A stretch of 64,000 bases of DNA from Psoroptes ovis (Eukaryota; Arthropoda; Arachnida; Sarcoptiformes; Psoroptidae), in the NCBI GenBank assembly GCA_002943765.1, contig PQWQ01000025.1, positions 186,001-250,000 of the forward strand, given 5' to 3'. Position 1 is the stretch's first letter. Each line of letters starts with the position of its first letter. Shown here piece by piece: positions 12,162 to 23,034 of the stretch. The position numbers and the translations under genes were made by a program. A model generated the notes under the pieces. The model saw nothing but the letters and a program-made list of their open reading frames with translations, made no database searches and was not told the DNA's origin.

Positions 12162-12772
12162 TATCACTGATAGGTGATATCACATTTCAATTATTAAATA
12201 TTTCATTCAATTCTCAGCCAATGGTTCCGGTACAAATCATGTAATCGAATCATTTTCATCGATCAATCGAGCAGTAAGCTACTGATCACTGAGAAGCTGT
12301 GAGTTTCATTGATTAGTCAAGTTCACTAATTCGGCATTGAACACCGAAAAAAAAACTGATCAAAATCAATCGATTTGTAATCGAAATCGAACGATATCAA
12401 TGAACAATTCGAATTGAATTAGATTTGAATCGTTTCAAATCTAAGCCAAAGATTAACTCATTCATCACATCGACACACATAAACATAAATGAAACATATT
12501 CATGACAAAGGTGTGTACACGAGGCAGGTGTATGCTGTGTTACACATGTATATAATCATCATCATCATTAATATCATCCAAAACCTAACCTTTCATACAT
12601 TGAAACATTAACCTTAAATTTTTCATTTTTTTTTTGTTTGTTTCTTTGTTCTTCTTTCAAACAAAACCAAACCAAATAAATCAAAAAATGTGACTAAATA
12701 AATCTTTCGACAATTATTCATTATTTATGTTCATTCATTCATTTTACAATTTTCCCATTCATTCAAATATTT

Positions 12773-12851
12773 TTAGGCTGTCCGAAAAGTTCATTCCGCT
12801 TTTGAAATAGATTTATTCATAAAAATCGGCCAGAACTTTTCGGACAACCTT
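12773..12851 (-). mobile_element. Mariner-like MITE, subfamily A
   Basis: TTAGGCTGTCCGAAAAGTTC to ACTTTTCGGACAACCTTGA. Confidence 0.85.
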
Positions 12852-13116
12852 GATACATATGACCAATATTTTTTTTTGTTCTTTGAAAGCCACCATCTTT
12901 CATTCAAAAGATTCATTCATACCTGTGTGATTTTTTGATGTTTTTTCTTTGAGGTTTTTTTTTAAGTTTTGAATTTTTTTTTTTGCGGTTCAAAAGTCTT
13001 CAGCAAAATTTATTCTTCTCATTCATTCACATTCACAGATAATAATAATCAACACAATGAAACAATGTATTCATTCATTCATTCATTCAATGACCACATC
13101 AATTGCTTTATATCTA

Positions 13117-13196
13117 ATAGGTTGTCCGAAAAGTTCATTCGGTTTAATCAATTCAGTTGCACATGAAAATCGGCCAGAACTTTTCGGACAACCTAA
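13117..13196 (-). mobile_element. Mariner-like MITE, subfamily A
   Basis: TAATAGGTTGTCCGAAAAGT to ACTTTTCGGACAACCTAA. Confidence 0.85.
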
Positions 13197-13629
13197 TATC
13201 TAAGCAAGCAAATAAACACATATACATTTGAAACCCCATATACAATTAACCTTTTTTTCTTTCATTTGGTTTGTTTGTTTGGTCATATTTCATTTTTTGA
13301 AATTTTTTTATGGCTTGGTTTGATATGGTGATGATGATGATATGGCTAAGCTATCACCATCCTTACTACCAACCTTATCACTGCCGACCAACGACAAGAT
13401 TTTCGGGACAAGAAAAAATTTTCTCCGAAAGCGTAATCAAATAAATACATGTGTTGCTGCTGTCACTGCAGTAATAATAGTTATGATAATGATGATCCGG
13501 CTTTTCGAACCGACCAACCAACCAACCAACAAAATCAAATCGACCTTAAAATATTTCCATGTTTAAACGATGGAAAATAAATTTTGAAAAATTTCAATTT
13601 TGAAATTTTTTTTTTTTTGGTGAAAAATA

Positions 13630-13709
13630 TTATGTTGTCCGAAAAGTTCATTCGGCTTTATCAATAGATTTGCACATGAAAATTGGCCAAAACTTTTCGG
13701 ACAAAGCAA
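13630..13709 (-). mobile_element. Mariner-like MITE, subfamily A, decayed right end
   Basis: TTATGTTGTCCGAAAAGTTC to ACTTTTCGGACAAAGCAA; the ending resembles the copy at 11480. Confidence 0.8.
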
Positions 13710-13900
13710 TACAAATGTTACAAATATAAGAATTCAATAAAAAAAAATTTGAATAAAATTGAATTTCAATGAATAAACACACTTAGACATATAAATTACA
13801 TTCAAATTATATACATTTCGACCATAAAATGGTCGAATAAATTTTTTTTTATTTGTTTGGTGCCAATATATATGAATGCAAATTCCATTCATTCATTGTA

Positions 13901-13982
13901 TTAGGTTGTCCGAAAAGTTTTGGCCGATTAATCAATCGAGATTTGTTCATAAAAATCGGTCAAAACTTTTCGGACAACCTAA
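13901..13982. mobile_element. Mariner-like MITE with two identical arms
   Basis: Both arms carry the TTTTGGCCGATT-type sequence (GTTTTGGCCGATTAATC on the left, AATCGGTCAAAACTTTTC on the right). This differs from the usual asymmetric core and makes a longer hairpin. Confidence 0.85.
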
Positions 13983-14138
13983 TATATATTCATAATCATT
14001 CCATTCACTGATTTGGTCTATTTAATTTTTTTCAATTTTTTCATAGAAAATTTCATTTAACTGTAATTGTTATTCAATGAATAAGAAAAATTTTTTTTGG
14101 TGATGAAATTTTTTAAAAAAAAAACATTTGAAAATATT

Positions 14139-14220
14139 TTGGTTGATCGAAAAGTTATGGCCGATCGTCATAAGCAACTCTCGATTGATTAAGCCGAATG
14201 AACTTTTCGGACAACCCTAA
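14139..14220 (+). mobile_element. Mariner-like MITE, subfamily A
   Basis: Left end mutated (GGTTGATCGAAAAGTTATGG); right end AACTTTTCGGACAACCCTAA. Confidence 0.8.
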
Positions 14221-14595
14221 TACATCGAGAAATTCTTTAATAAGAATGTGTGTGTGGTCTTTGAATATATATTTCACATATGAATGCAAATGAATTTGAA
14301 TTCAAATTCAATTGAATGATGCATCATTGATGATGCATCATTGAATTTCAATGATGTATATAAAGTGAATGAATGAATGAATGAATTGAATGGGATAGCA
14401 TTCATTTATTTGGTTGGAAGTAATTTTCATCTAAGTCGAAAATTTAAAAATTTTAAATGAAAAATCTTTGAATTATTTTTTGCTTAAGAAAATAATTGAA
14501 TCTCATTCGAATTTCTATGTGAAAATATTGGTGCGTTATTTGCTTTGAGTGCTTTAAATTGAAATTTAATGATTTTTCAAATCAAATTGAAAATA

Positions 14596-14608
14596 GTCGA
14601 AATAGCCG
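14596..14608 (+). promoter_or_regulatory. Recurrent 13-mer GTCGAAATAGCCG
   Basis: Lies 24-36 bp upstream of the ATG of the following gene, so in its 5' UTR or core promoter. The identical 13-mer occurs at 22182 and 58663 and, inverted, at 34964. A promoter role is inferred from position only. Confidence 0.45.
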
Positions 14609-14631
14609 AAATTCCAAATTCCAAATATTGA

Positions 14632-16985
14632 ATGAATATGGAATCATCATGTTTGAAACCTTTAAAACCTTCAAATTCATTTATAATCTTTTGGCTCAGT
14701 GTAATCATCATAATATCGAATATTGGCCACAACAAATTTCAATGCTTAGCATTGATTTCGAATACAAATACCCTCATTGATCACCCGAATCAATCAGCTG
14801 ATAATGATGGTGATGAATTAATGGATGAAAATCGTCGATATTTTGATCATTTGAATCGACAAAATCATCGAATACCTTGGCCTTATTATAATCAATCCAA
14901 TGATGATGATTGGCAGCACCAGCAACAATCGATTGAACCGATTTACAGTGAAAGTAAATCAAAAATATCGATTATATCGCCACCATCACCATCGATGACA
15001 GCGCCACCTACGCCTTCATCTTCATCATCAACCATAAGCCCAGTCGTTTATTATTTCAACACGAAAAATGCTGCAAAAACTAATCTAATGAATCAAACAA
15101 GACCTAAGACCTTGGCCAATAGCAGCAATAATAAGACTATAGTTGATGAAATCAAAGGTCAAATAGATCAAAATAAGCTCAAAACCTTCCTGATTCATAA
15201 ATATTACGATGAAAATCTCTCACAAATGACCAATAACCTTCATAAACATCATCACCAGTTGAAGGTTAATTCGAATGAAATGACCTCTGAAAAACCTTTG
15301 AACACTAAACCATACATGTCATGTATGACCAATGACAAGTGTAAGCTGTTACAACAACCAGATGATGACGATGATGAGGCTAATGAAGATGTTCGTGTGG
15401 ACCTTGTCGATGCGGATAATGAGGATGAGTACTCAGACCAGAATGAGGAAGAGGAGGAGGTTAATAATGAGGAGGTTAATTATTATCATTACCAGAAAAG
15501 ACCAACAAAAATCAAAGGAATATATCGCTTGAAGCATTATGACAATCATCCACAAATGATGTCTTCAAAGACCTTACCCTCATCATCACCAAGCAGTCCC
15601 AGACTACTACGTAGATATTATACAAACGGTCGATCATCACCATCACCAGCGCCACCTTTATCAGCAGCTATGCCTAAATCTGTAAGACATTTACAAGGGT
15701 CTTATTCACATCAAATACCCCACTATTACATACCTCATACGCATAATGGTATCATGTATCATCATGAACCATCAGCAGCGCCACCTATTCTACCTACATC
15801 ATCATTATCCACAGCCAATAATGGCCACCATCACCATCACATAAGTCTACCGGAAAAATCTGGTACATGGTTAGGTTCCGGGTTGGCTGCCGGTATTCTT
15901 ATCGGTGCAATACCATTCGGTATTATGATGGCATCGATGATGCCAACATTGTTTACCAGTGCAATGCCTATCGTTAATACGGCCACTGTGGGGCGCCGCC
16001 GTCGTCGTAGAAGTCTATTGTTCAATGAGCACCATTGGTTGATTGATCAACATGGGATGAATCAGACCCTATCGGCTCGACAATCACCAATATCATCATT
16101 TATACGAAAAAATTTAATGGACATATTGAAATTGATAAATGATTTCTATTATTATCATTATGATCATCACGACGAAGACAGTCAAAATAGACAATATTCA
16201 TATGGTCAAAATAGTCTAAATAGCGGCGGCTTTGGAGGTCAAAATAGCGGCCCAGGTCAGCCCCCGACAAACCTGGGCCACTCAAGCTCTCATCAATCAT
16301 CAAATTATCACTTTAACAATGAAATGGCTAAAAATAATCACCACCAGCAGCGCCACCACCACCACCAGCAGCAACAGCCACAAACAATATTCGAAAATTA
16401 TCCAAATGATCTAAATGAATTGTTACTAATTAAAAAAATATCCAAATATTTACTCAAATCATTCGAAAGGCCTAAATGTTTGAAAGAATTACTTTGTACC
16501 CTACTATCGGATGGACGATATTCACGTACAACTTCATTGCAGAAAACACTGTTTTTGCTGATTAAATGGTAAATTGATTGATATTTTTATTTAAATTTTA
16601 GGTTGTCCGGAAGGTTCTGGCTGATATACATGAAAAACTTCATTGATTAAGCAGAATGAACTTTCCGGACAACCTAACAGATAAATATTAGGCTGTCCGA
16701 AAAGTTTTGACCGATTTTCATTGAGTAACTCTATCGATGATTATTGTGATTAAGCAGTCAGAACTTTTCGGACAACCTCAGATATTTTTTTTTTTTTTTT
16801 TTTGGTGAAAAAAAATTGAATTAACCTTTTTTTTCAAATTAAATCAAATTAACCTTTTTTTTCGTTTCACTAAATTTAGGTTACCGAAAAATTTAGAAAA
16901 AACAATCGGTATGGACGAGCTGTTCAATGCAATTAGACATAATAAATGTTTACAATTGTATCAATGTACTAAGACAACTAAATAA
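14632..16985 (+). CDS. Secreted proprotein with paired C-x5-C module
   Basis: Two exons: 14632-16568 and 16880-16985, joined in phase 2 (TG|G, Trp). The product is about 680 residues. A hydrophobic segment near the N-terminus (FIIFWLSVIIIISNIG) is a signal peptide or anchor; the start could also be the second ATG at 14638. The middle is Ser/Pro/His/Asp-rich. Then comes a Gly/Ala/Met hydrophobic stretch (GLAAGILIGAIPFGIMMASM) and a polybasic GRRRRRRS site fit for furin cleavage. The C-terminal domain has Cys-x5-Cys (KCLKELLC) in exon 1 and a second Cys-x5-Cys (KCLQLYQC) in exon 2. This resembles the DM4/12-type cysteine domain of arthropod secreted proteins, but I cannot confirm it. The intron contains two MITEs. 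The next gene downstream has the same plan and is probably a paralogue. Function unknown. Confidence 0.75.
16598..16677 (+). mobile_element. Mariner-like MITE, intronic
   Basis: TTAGGTTGTCCGGAAGGTTC to AACTTTCCGGACAACCTAA; inside the single intron of the upstream secreted-protein gene. Confidence 0.85.
16688..16780 (+). mobile_element. Mariner-like MITE, intronic
   Basis: TTAGGCTGTCCGAAAAGTTT to GAACTTTTCGGACAACCTCA, with an extended core (GATGATTATTGTGATTAAGC). It sits 10 bp from the previous copy, in the same intron. Confidence 0.85.
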
Positions 16986-17041
16986 TTGAATAATTGAAAG
17001 ATAATCTCAAAATTAACCTCAAAAATAAACTCAGAAAAAAA

Positions 17042-17119
17042 TGGTTGTCCGAAAAGTTTTGACCGATTTTCACGAGCAACTCTATTCGATTAAGCCGAAT
17101 GAACTTTTCGGACAACCTA
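17042..17119 (+). mobile_element. Mariner-like MITE, subfamily A
   Basis: GGTTGTCCGAAAAGTTTTGA to GAACTTTTCGGACAACCTA. Confidence 0.85.
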
Positions 17120-17318
17120 TTACTACAACAACAAACAAAATCAAAACTCTTGAATTAAACCTAGTACCTAAGACCTAGAATCTTATCCACGAAATTCTGG
17201 GCCTTATTCAATTTCTTTGAGCCAAAAATAAATATTTTTGTTTTCCTCAAATATTTCACTCATCTCACTCTTGCAAGCATCAATTTTTTTTACAGTATTT
17301 TCTTTCTATGCATAAATA

Positions 17319-17397
17319 TTAGGTTGTCCGAAAAGTATTGGCCAATTTTCATGAGCAATTCTATTGGATTAATCGGACAGAACTTTTCGGACAGCCT
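17319..17397 (+). mobile_element. Mariner-like MITE, subfamily A
   Basis: TTAGGTTGTCCGAAAAGTAT to AACTTTTCGGACAGCCT. Confidence 0.85.
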
Positions 17398-17627
17398 CAT
17401 ATATCATTTTATAAAAATCATTTTTCATTTTTTAAAAAAATAAATAAATAAATAAATCGAATCAAAATGAATCAAATCAAGAAAACTTACCATTAATTCT
17501 TCGGTATATCAATTCATATCGATGATGATGCTGATGACACTCGAATAAACTTTGTTTATTCATGGATTTTCTTCTTTTGTGTGAAAATTTCAACATCTGT
17601 ACCCATAAACACACAGGCAAACAAATA

Positions 17628-17705
17628 TTAAGTTGTCCCATAAGTTTTGCCGTTTTTTTAATTTTTTTTCATTCGAAAAAACGGCAAAATTTATGGGACA
17701 ACCCG
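17628..17705. mobile_element. Mariner-like MITE, subfamily B
   Basis: TTAAGTTGTCCCATAAGTTT to ATTTATGGGACAACCC; arms continue through GCCGTTTTTT. Confidence 0.85.
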
Positions 17706-17943
17706 ATACCTTTTATTCATTGAGATGAATAATACGGCCGACGGTTGTGGTGAATGGATTGGTTGATGAATGAATCGAATGATTTTATGCTGATTTTCGA
17801 TGTGGATGGCAGGGCCAAAAAGCTTCTTTTCGGAATAATTCATTCGAATAAACAAAATCGAACCAATTCTGATGATGATCCATGGGATCCAGAGGATCCA
17901 TGGCATACACCAAAAGCGCTCCAATGCACGTGGATTATGTGTA

Positions 17944-18036
17944 ATAGATTGTCCGAAAAGTTCTGACGGATTTTCATTGAACAACTCTACGGTGATTACT
18001 ATTGATTAAGACGATTGAACTTTTCGGACAACTTAA
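17944..18036 (+). mobile_element. Mariner-like MITE, extended core
   Basis: TAGATTGTCCGAAAAGTTCT to AACTTTTCGGACAACTTAA; core contains TACGGTGATTACTATTGATT, longer than usual. Confidence 0.8.
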
Positions 18037-18850
18037 TATTTTTGAACCAACAAAGAAAGAAAATTGATGAAGGAAAATTTCAGGTAAAATTTTGAAAAAA
18101 AAAAATTTCGAAAAATGATTTTGGATGCTTTTCGATAATCAAACAATAATATGATAAATGAATAATAAACAGCAACAGCACCAATGTTTACACTGAGATT
18201 TGCTTCAAAAAAAAAATCAATGAAAAAATATCGATGAAATCGATGAAAAACTTGACAAATGTAAATAAAACCATCGATGAACGCATTGATTTCATCGATT
18301 TTAATGGATTTCATCGGAATTCAAACGATTTTTCGATGGATTTCAGCAGAATTTCGTTGAATTTTCAACGATTTTCAATGGAATCCATGAATTTTGAAGA
18401 ATTTCGAAAAAAACATTTTTCGAACCAAAACAAAGAATCGAATGTTTTTGGTGATGGGAAATCGAATTCTTAAGAATTCGATTTTCGAACGCAAAAAAAA
18501 AGAAAAATTCGATTCTCCGAAAACGAACGAAACCTATCGATTGTGTAATCGATTATTTGAGTTTTCGATTGTTTGAATTTGAAAATTACTGGCGGGAAAC
18601 GGGCTGCTCGAAGGGGCTTTTTCGATGGCTGCTCGAAGAGTCATTAATCGGTGATCGGCGAAGAAATAAATTTAGAAAGTGTGAAATATTCGAATGAATC
18701 CGGCTCACGGATCTTGAGTGATTCCTGTAGCTTGAAAGCAACTGAAAGTTGCTTTGTTTACCCAAAGGGTGTGAGGCACACCGAATTCGCAGCCCCGTAC
18801 GGGATATGTGTTTGACCAATTTTCTGATCGGATTTTTCGATTGGTCACCG

Positions 18851-18858
18851 TATAAATA
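18851..18858 (+). promoter_or_regulatory. TATA box
   Basis: TATAAATA, 135 bp upstream of the start codon of the following secreted-protein gene. It is the clearest TATA box I saw at a gene start in the window. Confidence 0.55.
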
Positions 18859-18992
18859 CGACCCGTTACCTTCTAGGAGGCTTCATTTGTCCGAAAATAC
18901 TTTGGTGAATACTTTGGTGAATTTCGGTGAAGCGAATCAACTAATCAACTAAACAATCGATCAAAACAATCGATTAATCGAATTATTCGACG

Positions 18993-21338
18993 ATGAATTT
19001 AAAATTTTCTTCGATTTTCAGTACAGCCATAATCCTTTTATCACAGATATTATCATCCGATTCAGTCACTACCAGTGATATTGGTGGTGGCAGTAGCAGA
19101 GATGAATTGATTCGAAATTCGATGAAATTTTTGCTTAAAAATTATGGAAATAAATTGCTGCTATCACGATCGCTAACGGCTAGTGGTAAAGCGACTACAT
19201 CATCACAAGTAAGTCATTTTTTGGTTTGATAATTTGCGATTATTTCTGCTCAGCAGCGCCACCATTTGCGGTGCGGCTGCTCGGCTGTACTGCTCAATGC
19301 GTAAGGGTTAAGTGTCAAAGTTATAAGTTTTAAGCTGGCGCCTAGAATGATTAGACAAATGGGTTTGAACCTTAGCATTCGATTATTGCTGCTGCTCTTG
19401 ATGATGAGCAAATGGGTTAATTAATTCATCATCAAGCGCATAGTTTTAAGGTGTATCGAATTTCTGAGACAAAGTTTACCCTTTTAAAATCACCTGTCAC
19501 GATGATGATCACCTCTCGATGCTCGGTGAACCAGATATCTGCAAACATCTAAGATTATTCAATTAATTCATAAACAAAGTTAATGAATAAATTAATCAAT
19601 TCATTAATCCATTATTTCCTTCGATTGTTAATTGTTTTTTTTTCTTATTCTTTTCTTAACAAATTAACAATTCTAATGACTTGATCATTATTTGGAGCAT
19701 CCACTTGTATTTGGTTGTCCGGAAAGTTCTCGCCGGTTTTCATGAACAAATCTAATCGATTAAGCGGAATGAATTTTTCGGACAGCCTAATATATGAGCA
19801 TCCATCCATAAGCATTCGAAGGCGTCCATTTTAATGATTCATTAGATGATTCACTTATGGTCATCATTATCATTACACACACGACGATAGTAAATGTAAT
19901 CAATGGTCATCATCTTGTTCAAATCAAATTTGATTGTTCTAAAATCATTATTATGATAATTAGGGTTGATATAGCTCATAATTCGAATTTAATTAAGTCA
20001 TTTTTTGGTTGGTCAGGTTGAAGGTTAATGAATGAATTATGACTATGATTATATGGTTGCTTTGGGCAGGCAGGCAATAATGATGATTGATGATCTTGTC
20101 ATGGCCAAGTGAAGGTTTGATGGTTGATTCGGTGGTTAAATTGGTGGTTGATGGTCAACCGAGTGTTTGAAGGTTGAATCGGTGGTTGATGTTCGATTGA
20201 CGGAGGTTAAATTGGTAGTTGATGCCTGCACTAAATCCATTGAATTAAATGATTAAGGGTTAATCATTGAATTTAGTGCAATAAGTGCATGTGTGCGTTA
20301 TGGTTTGTGGCCGAGTTATCTCTCGGTGCATCGTGAACCATAATTCGACCATTTAATAATGATTTAATTCGATTCATTAATTCAATAATTATTCCATTTT
20401 TTAACCCCCATCATTTAACCTCCATATTTTTTAACCTCCAACAATTTAATAGGTCATCGAATATAATGCCCGTAACATCATCCTTATGACATTGCTGAAT
20501 TCATTTCTGATCCTTGGAGGTTTATTAGGTTCGCTGAATCGGCCCGAATTGAATCTGTTACCTGGTAACATCCGTGGTGGCGCTGGTGGCGGCGGTCATA
20601 ATCCACCATATCAGCCATTTAAACGAATCGATTTATTTCGAAACAAACGATTTAATCGATGGCCGAAACGGCTCGCGGGTAAAAGGCCGAATGACCACCA
20701 GAAGGAGCAACAATCGCCGATTAACCTTCAACAATATGACATGTTGATCGCCGATTTATTATCGTCTAATGGTGACCACCATAAGGACCACCACCTCAAA
20801 CAACTCCACCATCAGGTCCACGGACATCAATCGAACGATTACGGCGATGAGCTCATTTCGAAAATGCTGCGAAAACGTTTCGATGACCACGAATCAGATG
20901 ACCATGGTTATCATTATAAGGGTCATGACCTCACTGCCGATGACCACAATGACCTCAATGACCAAGATAATCACCGGTCATCTGGTGTCAGATGGTCAAA
21001 CATTGACCATCGAAGCTCATCATCCATCGATGATTCGAATGACAAGTGTTCGCTGGACGTCCAATGCCGCGGCGTGGATGGCCGATTGTATCGGCCATCG
21101 CTAAGCTCGATGACCAAAAAAGCGATTCGGTAAGTTCGGATTTCGAATCATTTTCGCCGATAATTAACCTTCAATTCATCATCCGTTTTAAAGGTTAATA
21201 AACAATCAGCTGATTGACTTGAACAATTCACGACTGCCACCAAAGGAATTGAATCATTTCCAACATCAGCTACTGCGGTTGATTGAAATTGAACAGAGGG
21301 ATCATGGATTGAAATGTTTTTGGAGGCCAAATTGTTGA
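18993..21338 (+). CDS. Secreted His/Asp-rich protein with paired C-x5-C module
   Basis: Three exons: 18993-19208, 20453-21129 and 21194-21338 (phases 0 and 2), giving 345 residues. A signal peptide opens the protein (about residues 1-24, MNLKFSSIFSTAIILLSQ...). Exon 2 begins with another hydrophobic stretch (NIILMTLLNSFLILGGLLG) and then runs into His/Asp-rich sequence with HHKDHH- and DDHN-type runs. The C-terminus has Cys-x5-Cys (KCSLDVQC) in exon 2 and a second Cys-x5-Cys (KCFWRPNC) ending the protein. The intron between the cysteine pairs has the same phase and is followed by Leu, as in the gene at 14632, so the two look like diverged paralogues. Intron 1 is over 1.2 kb and carries a MITE and tracts of GGTTGATGG/GGTTAA-like sequence. 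No named function; disulfide-linked secreted proteins with metal-binding His/Asp runs are one possibility. Confidence 0.75.
19711..19790 (+). mobile_element. Mariner-like MITE, intronic
   Basis: TTGGTTGTCCGGAAAGTTCT to TTTTTCGGACAGCCTAA, inside intron 1 of the secreted His/Asp-rich gene. Confidence 0.85.
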
Positions 21339-21478
21339 AATTTCATTGATTGATTAACCTTCGACCATTAACCCTCGATTAAATTAACCCTTTTTTCGAA
21401 TTAAAATTCTTCAAATTTTTTTTATTCACCAAAAATCGTCATAAATCATTCATATAAATCATTACTTAAATCAATTCA

Positions 21479-21823
21479 CTACTGCCCTTCGGATGGCATA
21501 CTTTTGATGATATCCGAATCACCTGGATCGGTGATTGTCAACGAACATACACGAAAATATTTACCACAAGCAGTACCGAGTTCGATATTATTACCCGAAT
21601 AATGGTGAACACCAGTTTTGGCCAACATGGCATAATATTCAATTTCACTTTTACGCAATGGTGGTGTATTATTCGATATGATAACTAATTTTGCTTTACC
21701 CAAACGCAGCGCTTTAAGCGTTTGTTTATATCCAAAATGATATTTTCCCGATTTCATTACCAACGCCAGACGGGAATTGATTGATTCCATTGCTTTTTTC
21801 GATTTCTTATCGGTTACGGCCAT
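21479..21823 (-). CDS. RPL30: Large-subunit ribosomal protein eL30
   Basis: A 114-residue uninterrupted frame matching eL30 along its length: the KSKKAMESINSRLALVMKSG start, the LRLGKAKLVIISNNTPPLRK nucleic-acid-binding loop, and the GTACGKYFRVCSLTITDPGDSDI end. Length is the usual one for animal eL30 (about 115). The protein is a structural component of the cytosolic 60S subunit. A 5' UTR intron is visible: minus-strand donor GTAAGT ends at 21990 and the acceptor CCTAG lies at 21830, seven bases before the AUG region. The gene is divergent from MRPL11; the shared promoter contains the recurrent GTCGAAATAG motif. Confidence 0.97.
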   Translation of the reverse strand: MAVTDKKSKKAMESINSRLALVMKSGKYHFGYKQTLKALRLGKAKLVIISNNTPPLRKSEIEYYAMLAKTGVHHYSGNNIELGTACGKYFRVCSLTITDPGDSDIIKSMPSEGQ

Positions 21824-21829
21824 TTTTCG

Positions 21830-21990
21830 CTAGGTTTTTGTTCGATGTTCTTTAAATATCTGGTCGAAATACGTGGATTTTGATGGATTTTGATCGAAAA
21901 TCGAAGGAATTCATTGAAATTTCGTGGAAAATCAAGGAAAAAACATTCGAATTAGGCCAAATTTGTTCGAAATCAATGGATTAGACTTAC
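21830..21990 (-). other. 5' UTR intron of RPL30
   Basis: Minus-strand GTAAGTCTAATCC donor after CCTCTTG and acceptor AACCTAG before CGAAAAATG. Ribosomal-protein genes commonly carry such leader introns. Confidence 0.7.
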
Positions 21991-22181
21991 CAAGAGGCCA
22001 AAATCAAGGTTAAAGGCTTGAAATTGTCGAATTTATGGGACAAAATCGGGAAAATTCCGAAAAATAAAACGTAAACAATGAGCCGAAAATGAGTGAAATG
22101 CTTTGACAACGTGTTTTTCGAATGTTTGTGTGTGTGCACACAGAGGAACAGCACATGCAATGTGAGTGTTTCCGATCGGTG

Positions 22182-22210
22182 GTCGAAATAGCCGACAAGA
22201 CTATTTCGAC
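22182..22210 (+). promoter_or_regulatory. RPL30/MRPL11 shared promoter motif cluster
   Basis: GTCGAAATAGCCG at 22182-22194 followed by the inverted CTATTTCGAC at 22201-22210. The cluster sits between divergent RPL30 and MRPL11, 59 bp from the MRPL11 ATG. The pair forms a near-palindrome. Role inferred from recurrence at other gene starts. Confidence 0.5.
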
Positions 22211-22268
22211 TCGAGTGGGTCTCCGAAAGCTTGAAAACATGTGATTTTTCAAATTTTAAACCTGAAAA

Positions 22269-22902
22269 ATGTCCAAATTAAAATCATCGAAAAAGATTGT
22301 CGAAAAGGTCATCCATAGTACACCGTTGCGGCTATGGATTAGTGCCGGCATGGCGCAGCCAGGGCCACCGCTAGGGCCGCAACTTGGTCAGGTTTGTTCG
22401 GGTTAATTTAGTCTGAATTTGATTTAATCCATTTTAATTCAAACAGCGTGGCATAAACATTGCTCAATTTTGCAAAGATTTCAATGAACGTACCAAAGAC
22501 GTGAAGACCGGTACCCCACTGCCCTGCACCATAACGGTTAAAGCTGATCGTAGTTATGACATCCAGATTCGAGTACCGCCAATATCGTATTTCTTACGGC
22601 AAGCAACCGGCCAGCAGCGGTTAGCGATGAATCCAAGCGCTGAAATCTCTGGAATTTTGAGTCTTAAACATGTTTACGAAATTGCCTTGGTGAAATCCAA
22701 GGACCCCCTGTATGATTGTGTACCCCTTGAGAAGATATGCGCGGAAATCATTGAACATTGTAAAGGTTGTGGCGTAAAGGTCGTCCGAAAAATTGATGAC
22801 GCAAAATACATGGAATTCTATGAGAAACGCAAGGAAATTGTAGCGAAACAGCTGAAAGAATTGGATGATTTAAAACAATCAAAATTATTACGTACTGTTT
22901 GA
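22269..22902 (+). CDS. MRPL11: Mitochondrial ribosomal protein uL11m
   Basis: Two exons, 22269-22391 and 22447-22902 (phase 0), 192 residues. The N-terminus carries the uL11 signature LWISAGMAQPGPPLGPQLGQ followed by RGINIAQFCKDFNERTK. The PCTITVKADRSYDIQIRVPP segment and the KHVYEIALVKSKD...CVPLEKIC region complete the L11 N- and C-terminal domains. uL11m forms the GTPase-associated stalk base of the mitochondrial large subunit. The 55-nt intron is typical of the window. It is head to head with RPL30. Confidence 0.96.
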
Positions 22903-22951
22903 ACAGTGAATTAATTGATTAGTTTGCTGTAATTAGTTGTAATTAATATAG

Positions 22952-23034
22952 TTAGGTTGTCCGAAAAGTTTTGACCAATTTTCATTCAGCAACTCTTCGG
23001 TGATTAAGCCGAATGAACTTTTAGGACAACCTAA
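22952..23034 (+). mobile_element. Mariner-like MITE overlapping the HHAT stop codon
   Basis: TTAGGTTGTCCGAAAAGTTT to AACTTTTAGGACAACCTAA. Read on the minus strand its terminal TTAGG supplies the TAG stop of the acyltransferase gene. Confidence 0.9.

Larger units (their letters stand above)
6112..14631. other. 8.5-kb MITE-rich gene desert
   Basis: No exon with conserved coding character was found on either strand. The interval holds 17 mariner-like MITEs (roughly one per 500 bp), a TG run near 6744, and long stretches of TGATTGAT/ATTCATTC-type simple sequence. Short ORFs here mostly read through MITE ends (translations such as LSEKF or ELFGQ). It could be intergenic or a long intron of an unseen gene. 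Confidence 0.6.
16986..18850. other. Intergenic region with four MITEs
   Basis: No coding exon was recognised. It carries MITEs at 17042, 17319, 17628 and 17944, and a tract near 18230-18400 rich in ATCGATGAAATCG-like repeats. A minus-strand ATG|GTAAGT near 17490 was noted but has no coding support. Confidence 0.5.

Noticed and set aside
13342..13566. 74-residue plus-strand frame MAKLSPSLLP
   Set aside because: No homology recognised, simple-sequence composition, and it lies in the MITE-rich desert without splice context.
17488..17510. Minus-strand ATG|GTAAGT resembling a start-codon exon
   Set aside because: No matching downstream exon with conserved sequence to the left.
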